Shown: in pieces, positions 29,926 to 37,481 of the stretch
How the letters are laid out: every line of letters starts with the position of its first letter
Numbering within the stretch: the stretch's first letter is position 1
Assembly: GCA_965279095.1 (NCBI GenBank)
Contig: CBDIHH010000007.1
Location: 992,001-1,056,000 of the forward strand
DNA length: 64,000 nt
Direction: 5' to 3'
Source of the DNA: CBDIHH01 sp965279095
Lineage (GTDB): Bacteria; Pseudomonadota; Alphaproteobacteria; Caulobacterales; Caulobacteraceae
The notes under the pieces: generated by a model
Databases searched by the model: none
What the model saw: the letters and a program-made list of their open reading frames with translations, nothing else
Told to the model about the DNA's origin: nothing
Made by a program: the position numbers and the translations under genes

Positions 29926-30024
29926 TTGCCGCGTCCGCCCGCCCAGGAATGGCCGGTTGAAACCTTGCCGCCCCCCCGCTAGACGACTGCAATGCAGCCC
30001 GCCCTGGGCGTGGTTGGCGCCGTG

Positions 30025-31377
30025 ATGCATTCCCGCCCCTCCGCTCTTGCCGTCGGCGCCCGCAAGGCGGCGCTGATCGCCCTGGCCCTGGCCGCCGCCG
30101 GCCAGGCGGCTGCGGCGTCGCCCGCCGGCAAGGGGACCCTCGTCCTGCGCGGCGAGCAGGCCTATTCCGTGGCCCTGCCCCTGCTGATCCAGCGCGGCCA
30201 GCTCGCTGAGGCCCTGCAGCTCATCCGGGCCATGCCCGCCGACCTCCGCGCCGAAGAGGGCGTCGCCCTGCTCGAGGCCGACCTCCTGCGCCGCACCGGC
30301 GCCCGCCGGACCGCCGTGGACGTCTACCGGCGGCTGCTGGCGCGAGACTCCGGCAACCAGCGCGCCCGCCTCGAGCTGGCGCAGACCCTGTTCGACCTCA
30401 AGGACCTGCGCACCGCCGAATACCAGTTCCGCCGCGCCCTCAGCGGGTCGCTGCCCGAGGCCGACCGCCGGCTGGCCCGCCAATATCTGTCGCGCATCCT
30501 CGACCTACGACCCTGGACCGTGGCGGCCGGCCTGGGCCTGGCCCCCGACAGCAACATCAACGGCGGCAGCAGCGCCCAGCAGGTCGAACTGTGGGGCCTG
30601 CCGTTCACCCTGTCGAAGGAGGCCCGGCGGCGCGGCGGCTTCGGGGTGCGCGGTTATGTCTCCGGCCAGGCGTCGGCCCGGCTCGGTCCTGGCGTGAAGC
30701 TGGTGGGGCAGGCCTGGGCCGAGGCCAATGAGGGCCGCGAGACCCAGTTCAGCAGCGAGGTGCTGAGCACCCGCCTGGGGCCGGAATTCGTGGCCGCGAA
30801 CCACCGCTGGTCGATCTCGGCGACCAGCGAGCAGGTCTGGTATGGCCGCCGGCGGCTCTACGACGGCATCGGCGGGGAGCTGGCGGGGGACCTGTCGGTG
30901 GACGGCGGCCGCACGACCTATTCCGCCTCCGCCTCGGCCCAGAGCTTGGACTACCGCGACTACGAGCAGCACGACGGCTGGCTCTATGGGCTCAGCGGCG
31001 CCCGCACCCACTACCAGTCGCCGCGGGCCTTCTGGCGGCTCTCCGGCGCCGTCAGGGCCAAGCGGGCGGACGCCGCCTCCGAAAGCTATGACCAAGCCCG
31101 GCTGGCTATCGGCGCCTATCGTACCCTGCCCTTACGCCTGGGGGTGTTCCTCGAGCCGTCGGTCTCCATCCGCCGCAATCGCGACCGCGATCCCCTATTC
31201 AATGTCGTGCGCGAGGACCATGAGGCGTCGCTGGCCCTGCGGATGATCAAGGAGGACTATTCGGTGTGGGGATTGTCCCCCTATCTCAGCGCCCAGATCA
31301 GTCGCACCGACAGCAATATCGAGGTCTACAGCTTCGATCGCACCCGCATTGAGTTCGGTTTGACGCGCACCTTCTAA
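30025..31377 (+). CDS. Slam-type outer-membrane protein (surface lipoprotein assembly modifier, DUF560)
   Basis: Outer-membrane protein of the kind that moves lipoproteins to the cell surface. The signal peptide (1-30, ending AAAA) fits the ATG at 30025; a longer frame with an ATG at 29992 gives an unusual 41-residue leader. The TPR-like N-terminal domain (about 45-150) includes VYRRLLARDSGNQRARLELA and QFRRALSGSLPEADRR. The C-terminal barrel starts with the typical APDSNINGG motif and ends in a C-terminal phenylalanine (GLTRTF), as needed for barrel assembly. It is immediately followed by a lipoprotein gene, the classic Slam-substrate arrangement. Residues and order match the family well; the substrate match is inferred from adjacency. 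Confidence 0.85.
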   Translation: MHSRPSALAVGARKAALIALALAAAGQAAAASPAGKGTLVLRGEQAYSVALPLLIQRGQLAEALQLIRAMPADLRAEEGVALLEADLLRRTGARRTAVDVYRRLLARDSGNQRARLELAQTLFDLKDLRTAEYQFRRALSGSLPEADRRLARQYLSRILDLRPWTVAAGLGLAPDSNINGGSSAQQVELWGLPFTLSKEARRRGGFGVRGYVSGQASARLGPGVKLVGQAWAEANEGRETQFSSEVLSTRLGPEFVAANHRWSISATSEQVWYGRRRLYDGIGGELAGDLSVDGGRTTYSASASAQSLDYRDYEQHDGWLYGLSGARTHYQSPRAFWRLSGAVRAKRADAASESYDQARLAIGAYRTLPLRLGVFLEPSVSIRRNRDRDPLFNVVREDHEASLALRMIKEDYSVWGLSPYLSAQISRTDSNIEVYSFDRTRIEFGLTRTF

Positions 31378-31417
31378 TCCGCGATTGTCCGCCGGCCGCC
31401 GACTCCAGGACCAAGAT

Positions 31418-32446
31418 ATGATCATGTCCCGTTCCGCTCCGATCGCCCTCTGCATCACCGCGGGGCTGGGCCTGAGCGGGTGTGGTTCGGTCCTGGGCGC
31501 GAGCACCGCGCCGGCGCCCGCGGTCGCCACCCCGACGACGCCGACCACCCCGACTCCCTCCGGCCCCGCCCAGCCCTTCGCCTACACGGGGGCGGGCGTC
31601 GGCTACAACACCACCTCGCGGCTGCAGACGGTCGGCCCCCCCACGGGAGCGGGGGATATCGAGGTGACCATCACCGAGCCGGACAGCCCGACCCTGACCC
31701 GCATCGATCAGGTCACCTTCAACGGCAATGAGACCATCCGGGTGCGCATCGGCTCGACCGGCTATGACCAGACCTTCGCGACGGCCAACGCCCAGGGCGT
31801 CGCCAACACCGCCTATTTCAGCACCGCCGCCGCCGCTGATCCGCGCATCCTGGGGATCTCCCGCTGGACCATCGACGGCCCCCCGAGCAATCGTCTGCGC
31901 GTCTTCCGCCTCAGCGAAGGCGCCGATCCCGGCGCCGGAACCATCAACCCGCTGGAATTCGTACGCGTCGCCGAGATCCGCTACGACAACCTCACCGGGT
32001 CTTTCTTCACCTTCGGCCAGCAGACGGCGCCGGCCGACATGTTCCGCACCGGCGGCCTGCACTACGAAGGCGAATCGGTCGGCCAGTACATCAACTACGA
32101 CTATCCGGGCGGCCGGGACTTCGTCGCCCGCGTCAGCCTGGACGTGAACTTCGCCCAGGCCAGCAATCAGCTGACCGGCCGCACCTTCGCGCCCCGCTTC
32201 AACGACAGCTCCTTCGATGGCCGGCCGAGTTCCTTCTTCGACGTCGGCTTCCAGGCGACGATCGCGGGGTCGACCTTCAGCGGCTCGGCCGTCGGGGTCG
32301 ATGCCTACGGTCCGGTGAGCGGGACGGTGAACGGCGCCTTCTACGGGGTCGCGCCCACCCCGGCCGACGAGGTCGCCGGGGTGTTCGCCGTGGGCTCGCC
32401 CAACGGACTCAGCAAGATCGGCGGAGCCTTCGCGGCCGGGCGCTGA
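31418..32446 (+). CDS. Lipoprotein with TbpB-like C-terminal barrel, putative Slam substrate
   Basis: The 342-residue protein has a lipoprotein signal with lipobox LSGC (Cys22), then a Thr/Pro/Ala linker (about 30-50) that could span from the membrane. The C-terminal 100 residues alternate short strands and Gly turns and end with GAFYGVAPTPADEVAGVFAVGS...GGAFAAGR, resembling the FYGPxAxEvGGxF motif of TbpB-type surface lipoproteins that Slam proteins export. I chose the ATG at 31418 because CCAGGA sits seven bases upstream and the signal peptide starts there. It lies 40 bases after the Slam gene, so the pair is probably co-transcribed. The ligand is unknown; iron-carrier binding is one family role, but a polysaccharide-related role is possible here. 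Confidence 0.8.
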   Translation: MIMSRSAPIALCITAGLGLSGCGSVLGASTAPAPAVATPTTPTTPTPSGPAQPFAYTGAGVGYNTTSRLQTVGPPTGAGDIEVTITEPDSPTLTRIDQVTFNGNETIRVRIGSTGYDQTFATANAQGVANTAYFSTAAAADPRILGISRWTIDGPPSNRLRVFRLSEGADPGAGTINPLEFVRVAEIRYDNLTGSFFTFGQQTAPADMFRTGGLHYEGESVGQYINYDYPGGRDFVARVSLDVNFAQASNQLTGRTFAPRFNDSSFDGRPSSFFDVGFQATIAGSTFSGSAVGVDAYGPVSGTVNGAFYGVAPTPADEVAGVFAVGSPNGLSKIGGAFAAGR

Positions 32447-32537
32447 GTTCGCCGGTCGAACGGCGGACTGCGGCGACGGAAGGTTACCGTCGATAAACCA
32501 TCTTGCTTCAAGGCTTGTTGAACGGCGAAGCGTTAGT

Positions 32538-33032
32538 ATGGCTTCACCATCGAGAGCCCTGTCTATGCCCGTAAGCACAACCCTCGGCGCCCGCGTGGCC
32601 CTGGCCCTCGTCCTGGCCGCCTCCACGGCGCTGATCTGGACCAATATCTTCCCGGGCGTCCTCGCCGCCACGGGTCTGTCGCACCGGCAGGCCCAGGGCC
32701 TGACGTTCTACGTGCTGACCGCCCTGGCCTTCCTGTCCTTTGCACGCGTCTCGCGGGCCAGACTTGCCCTGGCCGCCGTCTATCTGGCGGCGGGGGTGGA
32801 GCTGGCGCAATGGGCGACCAGTCACCGCGCCAGCCTGCGGGACCTGGCCTGGGGCCTGGCGGGAATCACCGCCGCCTGGATCCCCGGCCAGATCGAGACT
32901 CTGCGTCGCCGCGCCCGGCGCGGCCCGGCCATCGCGGGCCCCGCGTCCCCTGGCGCGGAGCAGGACATCGCTCCGGCCGGAACAGGCGACGGACAGGCTG
33001 GTGCGCCGGCGCTTGAACGGCGCTGGGCGTGA
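32538..33032 (+). CDS. VanZ-like small integral membrane protein
   Basis: The 164-residue protein has about four hydrophobic segments. It contains the VanZ-family pattern of a helix with VELAQ followed by RASLRDLAWGLAG (E-x2-Q, then R-x-S-x-x-D-x-x-x-x-x-x-G). The tail from about 125 is hydrophilic and Arg/Ala/Pro-rich. The ATG at 32565 is an alternative start. VanZ-like proteins are frequent in exopolysaccharide and envelope loci, but their reaction is not settled. A second VanZ-like gene with two copies of the motif lies at 39809. Confidence 0.75.
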   Translation: MASPSRALSMPVSTTLGARVALALVLAASTALIWTNIFPGVLAATGLSHRQAQGLTFYVLTALAFLSFARVSRARLALAAVYLAAGVELAQWATSHRASLRDLAWGLAGITAAWIPGQIETLRRRARRGPAIAGPASPGAEQDIAPAGTGDGQAGAPALERRWA

Positions 33033-33062
33033 CCGGCGATGCGCGGCAAGGGATGAGCATCC

Positions 33063-33335
33063 ATGAGCATTGAGATCCAGAACGTCGAGGTCCGACCAGG
33101 CGATCAGCCCATGCTGATCATCACCATGTCCGACGGCGAGACCTCGACCATCCCCCTGCATCCGCCGGTCATGGCGCTGCTGAACGCCGGCGGTTGGCTG
33201 ATGCGCGAATACGTGGCGCGCAGCTTCGAGGCCGACCTCGGCGGGCCCAATCTCGTCAGCCGCCGCGTGCGATTGCTGAATGCCGGCGAGCGGGCGACGG
33301 ACGCGCCATCCCCAGCTTCGGCGGCGGCTCAATGA
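33063..33335 (+). CDS. Small hypothetical protein (90 aa)
   Basis: No signal peptide or membrane segment is visible. The sequence is acidic in its first half (VEVRPGDQPMLIITMSDGET) and ends in an Ala/Pro/Ser-rich tail. AAGGGATG lies about ten bases before the ATG. It follows the VanZ-like gene by 30 bases in the same direction. Not recognised. Confidence 0.55.
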   Translation: MSIEIQNVEVRPGDQPMLIITMSDGETSTIPLHPPVMALLNAGGWLMREYVARSFEADLGGPNLVSRRVRLLNAGERATDAPSPASAAAQ

Positions 33336-33449
33336 GCGTCCGGTCCCTATTCATCGGCTCAAAGGCGAACGGGGCCCGTATCCCGAGCGCGAGCAAAGTT
33401 GCGCCACAATCGAGCGACCTATTGCTCAGGTTCTTATCAGGCCGTCCCC

Positions 33450-33599
33450 ATGGTTAATCTGACGACAGACAGCCTTGTCCTTCTGGGCGCCCTGGGTGTG
33501 ATGGTGTTCGCGGCGGCCTATGTCGCCTTCGCGCTCATCGCCCGCTATCGCGAACGGCGCCGCGCACGGCGCCTGTGGAGCAACTACTTCCGCGGATAG
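33450..33599 (+). CDS. Small single-span membrane protein (49 aa)
   Basis: Begins MVNLTTDSLVLLGALG and has one hydrophobic helix (about 8-29), followed by an Arg-rich cytoplasmic tail (RYRERRRARRLW). The hydrophobic-then-basic layout is coherent and unlikely in a random frame, but the ribosome binding site is weak. A TTG at 33399 is a longer alternative. It ends 43 bases before the convergent TolC gene. Function unknown. Confidence 0.5.
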   Translation: MVNLTTDSLVLLGALGVMVFAAAYVAFALIARYRERRRARRLWSNYFRG

Positions 33600-33641
33600 G
33601 CTGAGCCGCCTTCGGGCGGACCTGCGGGGTCCGCTGATCGC

Positions 33642-35093
33642 TTAGCGACGGGCGGGGGTCTTGGCCGGCCGCGTCGGCGGCGTCGCCGGGCGCGGCGGCG
33701 GCAGAATCTTCGGCTTGGGTACACCCAGGGAGTCGACGATCGACACCACGGGCTCCCAGGGCACGAAGCCGGAGAACCGGTGACGGTTGAAGGCGCGGAC
33801 CGGGTCGTAGGGCTTGGCCTCCGGGGCCAGGAACGCGGCCTCCAGTTGGCCAATGACGCTCAGCAGGGTCACCTCGGCCAGATAGCTGTCTCGGCGGGAG
33901 TTGAGCAGGGTCAGCTGCGCCGCGCTGAGGTTCTGCTGGGCGCTGAGGACTTCCAGCGTCGTGCGCAGCCCCAGCTTGCGCTCCTCCTGAGTGCCCTCGA
34001 AGGCGATCCGCGCGGACCGGACCTGCACCTCGTTGGCCTCGATATTGGACCGGGTCGCGATGAGCACGCTCCAGGCCTGGGACAGCTGCTGCACGAGGTC
34101 GCGCCGGGCGGCCTCGACCCGCACCCGGGCGCTGTTCTCCCGCTCGATGGCCTGGCGGACCCGCGAATTGATGGCCCCGCCGGCGGACAGGGGCTGGACG
34201 ACATTGACGGTGGCGGTCAGCGACCTCTGGATCAGCTTGGACTGGAGGTTGGTGAGCGGGGTCGAATGGCCCAGCTCCAGCCGCAGATTGGCCTGAGGCA
34301 TGCGCTCGGCGCGAGCCTCGGCGACGCGGGCGTGGGCGGCCTCCTGCACATAGCGCGCGGCGCGCAGGGCGGCGTTGCTCTTTTCCGCCAGCCCCAGGGC
34401 CTGGTCGAGGGTCGCCGCCGGCGAGGCCAGCACGGGTTCAGGCTCCAGCTGGCCGGCGGGGCGGCCGACCACGGCCGCATAGGTGGCCCGGGTGATCTCC
34501 AGCTGCGCCTGGGCGCTGGAGAGCAGGGCGCGGGCCTGGGCGGCGCTGGCCTCCGCCTGGGCCACATCGGTGCGGGTGACGTCGGCCACGGCGAAGCGCG
34601 TGCGCATGTCCTCGAGTTCGCGGGTGAGCACCTGGAAATCCTGACCGCGGATCGCCAGGGCCGCCTGGTCGCGGCGGACATCCACATAGGCCTGGATCAC
34701 CTTCTGGATCACCGAGGCTTCCACCTGCCTCAGGGACTCGCGTCCCGACAGGATGTCGGCGCGGCTGGCCGAGACGGCGCCGGAGGTGCGGCCGCCGGTG
34801 TAGAGGGGCTGGGTCAGGACCAGGGCGGCCTGGCCCTGGTCGGCGTCCCGGCCCTCGATGTCCTGGGTCGTCGCCCCGGCGGTCAGGGAGACCGTGGGCC
34901 GATAGCCTGCCCGCGCCTGCACATAGGTCTCGTCGACCACGCGCAGCTGGGCGCGCTGATCCTGCAGGGTCGGGTTGGTCTCATAGGCGAGGGCGATCGC
35001 CTCTTGCAGCGTGTCCGCATGCGCAGGCGCAACGACGGCCGCGGCCGCTATGGCCACGGCATTCAAGACGATTCTCTTGGCGAACCGGCCCAA
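33642..35093 (-). CDS. TolC-family outer-membrane channel of a type I secretion system
   Basis: The 483-residue protein has a signal peptide (1-26, ending AHA) and the TolC layout of two related halves, each with an outer-membrane-factor domain: DTLQEAIALAYETNPTLQDQRAQL near the start and DQALGLAEKSNAALRAARYV at mid-length. The Pro/Arg-rich C-terminal tail (about 455-483) is typical of alphaproteobacterial members. The start is TTG at 35093 with GAAGGGG upstream; it gives a good signal peptide. It probably forms the exit duct for the RTX glycanases with the HlyD (51245) and ABC (52558) proteins, although it is some 16 kb from them. It is divergent from the Wza-like gene. Confidence 0.92.
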   Translation of the reverse strand: MGRFAKRIVLNAVAIAAAAVVAPAHADTLQEAIALAYETNPTLQDQRAQLRVVDETYVQARAGYRPTVSLTAGATTQDIEGRDADQGQAALVLTQPLYTGGRTSGAVSASRADILSGRESLRQVEASVIQKVIQAYVDVRRDQAALAIRGQDFQVLTRELEDMRTRFAVADVTRTDVAQAEASAAQARALLSSAQAQLEITRATYAAVVGRPAGQLEPEPVLASPAATLDQALGLAEKSNAALRAARYVQEAAHARVAEARAERMPQANLRLELGHSTPLTNLQSKLIQRSLTATVNVVQPLSAGGAINSRVRQAIERENSARVRVEAARRDLVQQLSQAWSVLIATRSNIEANEVQVRSARIAFEGTQEERKLGLRTTLEVLSAQQNLSAAQLTLLNSRRDSYLAEVTLLSVIGQLEAAFLAPEAKPYDPVRAFNRHRFSGFVPWEPVVSIVDSLGVPKPKILPPPRPATPPTRPAKTPARR

Positions 35094-35454
35094 TCCGCAA
35101 CCCCTTCAGCAACGCGCGAACCTAGGTCACGGTTAATGAAGATTTGCTAAACAATTGTATCCGGAAGAAGGCGCCGGCGAGCGCCCGCCGCGCCTTGGTC
35201 CGACCGACGGGGGATCCCTGGCCGTCGTCGCCACAATAACCCCCTGTTAGCCAAATAAAATTACAGGTTAGGGCCATAGGCTGGCTATGAAGGCGGCGCG
35301 CCGGCTATCGGCGCCGGCCGCACGGCGGGCTGCCCCACAAGGGGCGTATTGATTGGGTCAACTGGCCGGCGCCCCGCCTTCGACGGGCGCGCCCGGTCGA
35401 CCTGCGGGAGCGGCCGGAGCTTGGGCGCGGGCGGACTTTGGGAGTGGATCTAGG
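35094..35454. promoter_or_regulatory. Divergent promoter region between tolC-like and Wza-like genes
   Basis: This 361-bp gap contains two AT-richer patches (35128-35165 and 35235-35275) set in GC-rich sequence. The first includes GGTTAATGAAGATTTGCTAA; the second includes a weak CCTGT...ACAGG dyad. Promoters for both directions must lie here, but I cannot fix their boxes. No gene is supported. Confidence 0.4.
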
Positions 35455-36042
35455 ATGCGCATTCAGACTGCGAAATTGACCGTGGCGGGCCTGGCCCTGG
35501 CCCTGGCCTGCCTGCAGGGCGGTTGCGCCGGCTCGGGCGACGCCTCGATGGCGGCCGCCCGCAACGTGCCCCCCCTCGACAGCGCCGACTACCGTCTCGG
35601 CCCCGGCGACAAGGTGCGGGTCACCGTGTTCGGAGAGCCCTCGCTCTCCGGCGAGTTCGAGGTGGCCGGCAACGGCAAGGTCTCGCTGCCCCTGATCGGT
35701 CAGGTGCAGGCGGCCGGGGCCTCGACCAAGGACTTCCAGGACACCGTCCAGCGCACCCTCAGCGACGGGTTCCTCAAGCAGCCCCGGGTCAGCGTCGGGG
35801 TGATCAACTACCGGCCCTATTACATCCTCGGCGAGGTCCAGCGGCCGGGCCAATACCCCTACACCAGCGGCCTGACCGTGCTGAACGCCGTGGCCACCGC
35901 CGGGGGGTTCACCTATCGGGCCACCCAGAACCGGGTGCGCATCAAGCACGCCAATGCGCCCAAGGAGGTCAAGCTCCGTCTGAAGCCGAATACGCCGGTG
36001 GAGCCGGGCGACACCATTCGTATCGGCGAGCGCCTGTTCTAG
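35455..36042 (+). CDS. Wza-like polysaccharide export lipoprotein
   Basis: A short (195-residue) outer-membrane polysaccharide export protein of the Wza/GumB/HfsD type. The lipoprotein signal has lipobox LQGGC at about 20-24. The export domain follows (DYRLGPGDKVRVTVFGEPSLSG), then the SLBB-type part (YYILGEVQRPGQYPYTSGLTVLNAVATAGGFTYRA). It lacks the extra C-terminal helix that forms the membrane pore in E. coli Wza, so the neighbouring beta-barrel may supply the outer-membrane channel. The ATG at 35455 was chosen over upstream codons because it starts the signal peptide and follows GGAG. It is the first gene of the export operon with 36173 and 37482. Confidence 0.92.
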   Translation: MRIQTAKLTVAGLALALACLQGGCAGSGDASMAAARNVPPLDSADYRLGPGDKVRVTVFGEPSLSGEFEVAGNGKVSLPLIGQVQAAGASTKDFQDTVQRTLSDGFLKQPRVSVGVINYRPYYILGEVQRPGQYPYTSGLTVLNAVATAGGFTYRATQNRVRIKHANAPKEVKLRLKPNTPVEPGDTIRIGERLF

Positions 36043-36131
36043 TCCCCGCTAACCGGTCGCGGGTCCGACGCCGGCCGGGCGCCGGACCCCCTCACGGCTG
36101 GCCGCCGCGATAGAGTTTGGTTAACAGGGCG

Positions 36132-36143
36132 GGCGGTAGGGTG
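36132..36143 (+). promoter_or_regulatory. ops-like element upstream of export operon genes
   Basis: GGCGGTAGGGTG differs at one position from GGCGGTAGCGTG, the core of the ops element that recruits RfaH in enterobacterial polysaccharide operons. It lies about 30 bases before the beta-barrel gene. The match may be coincidental; no rfaH gene is visible in the window. Confidence 0.25.
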
Positions 36144-36172
36144 ACGCGATCTCAAGCATCAAGGTGGGCACG

Positions 36173-37441
36173 ATGAAGGCGACGCGGCTCGCGAAGGTCA
36201 TATTGGCCTCAACGGCGATTGCGTGGCCGCTGTCCGCCATGGCTCAGCCGAGCCAGTTCGCCCGCGACCGCAGCGTCTCGGTGCGCGAGCGGCCGAGGCC
36301 GGACTATGAGGCCCCCGGGGTCCGCGTCAGGAGTTTCCTGCTGCAGCCGCGCGTGGCCATCGACAGCACCTTCGACGACAATATCTACGCCACCCGCAAC
36401 GGACCCATCCGGGACGTCATCTGGCGCGCCCGTCCCGAACTGACCATCGTCTCGGACTGGAGCCGACATCTGGCCAGCGTCTTCGCCCGCGCGTCCGTGA
36501 ACCGCTACGAGAAGAATCCCACCGAGGACAGCACCGACTACGCCTATGGCGCGCGGGGGCGGCTCGACGTGGGGCGGGCGTCCTCCCTGACCCTGAACCT
36601 GGCCCGTCTCTATTCCACCGAGCCGCGCAGTTCGCCCAGTTCCCCCCGCCAGGCCGCCGCGCCCGTGCGCTACTACACCGACCAGGCCACGGCCATCGCC
36701 CGCGTCGAAGGCAATCGGCTGCGGTTCACCGGCCGGGGCGGCTACAGCCGGTTCGATTATGAGTCGGTGGCGCGCATCGGCGGCGGCGTGCTGTCCCAGG
36801 ACGCCCGCGACCGGCGGGTCACCAGCGAGGCGCTGCGGGTGGACTATGCGGTCAGCGACGCCACCTCGATCTATGTCAATGGCGCGCTCAACCAGCGCAA
36901 CTACGCCCTGGAGTCGCCCCCGGCGGTCACCGACCGGGATTCTCATGGCTACGAGGCCGCGGTCGGCATCAACTTCGAGCGGCCCGCGCTGATGCGGGGC
37001 GAGGTCGAGGTCGGCTATCTTGAGCAGACCTTCGATTCCCAGCTCTATTCCACGATCAGCGGCGCCAGCCTGCGCATGTCGCTGGACTGGTTCCCCACCC
37101 AACTGACCACGCTGAACCTTCAGGCCAGCCAGAGCATTGAGGATGCGGTGATCATCGGCGCAGCCGGCTATCTGGCAACCAGTGGCCAGGTCAGGTTCGA
37201 CCATGAATTGCGCCGCAATATTATCCTGACCGGGACGGCTGGATACGAGAAGGACGTTTATCAGGGCATCGATCGAACGGACCAATCCGTGACCTCTAGC
37301 CTTGCGGCGACCTATCTTCTGAACAGAAACGTCGGGGTCACCACCTCCTACAACTATCTTGATCGCCGGTCCGACGGATCCGCGAGTAACCTGAATTTTA
37401 CCGACAACCGGGTAACCGGTACTCTGATAATACAATTCTAA
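36173..37441 (+). CDS. Outer-membrane beta-barrel protein of exopolysaccharide export
   Basis: The 422-residue protein has a signal peptide (about 1-25, ending AMAQ) and a C-terminal phenylalanine (TLIIQF). Between them are many alternating amphipathic strands (for example DSTFDDNIYATRNG, SVFARASVNRYEK, GTAGYEKDVYQGID). It resembles the outer-membrane beta-barrel proteins (BBP2 type) commonly found between wza and wzc genes. The ATG at 36173 is preferred over the GTG at 36164 because AAGG then has a proper spacing. It lies 130 bases after the Wza-like gene and 40 before the Wzc-like gene. It may provide or assist the outer-membrane exit for the polymer. Confidence 0.85.
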   Translation: MKATRLAKVILASTAIAWPLSAMAQPSQFARDRSVSVRERPRPDYEAPGVRVRSFLLQPRVAIDSTFDDNIYATRNGPIRDVIWRARPELTIVSDWSRHLASVFARASVNRYEKNPTEDSTDYAYGARGRLDVGRASSLTLNLARLYSTEPRSSPSSPRQAAAPVRYYTDQATAIARVEGNRLRFTGRGGYSRFDYESVARIGGGVLSQDARDRRVTSEALRVDYAVSDATSIYVNGALNQRNYALESPPAVTDRDSHGYEAAVGINFERPALMRGEVEVGYLEQTFDSQLYSTISGASLRMSLDWFPTQLTTLNLQASQSIEDAVIIGAAGYLATSGQVRFDHELRRNIILTGTAGYEKDVYQGIDRTDQSVTSSLAATYLLNRNVGVTTSYNYLDRRSDGSASNLNFTDNRVTGTLIIQF

Positions 37442-37481
37442 TCGAGCGCGACCGCGCCAGACCGAGACGGTAGGTATCTTC

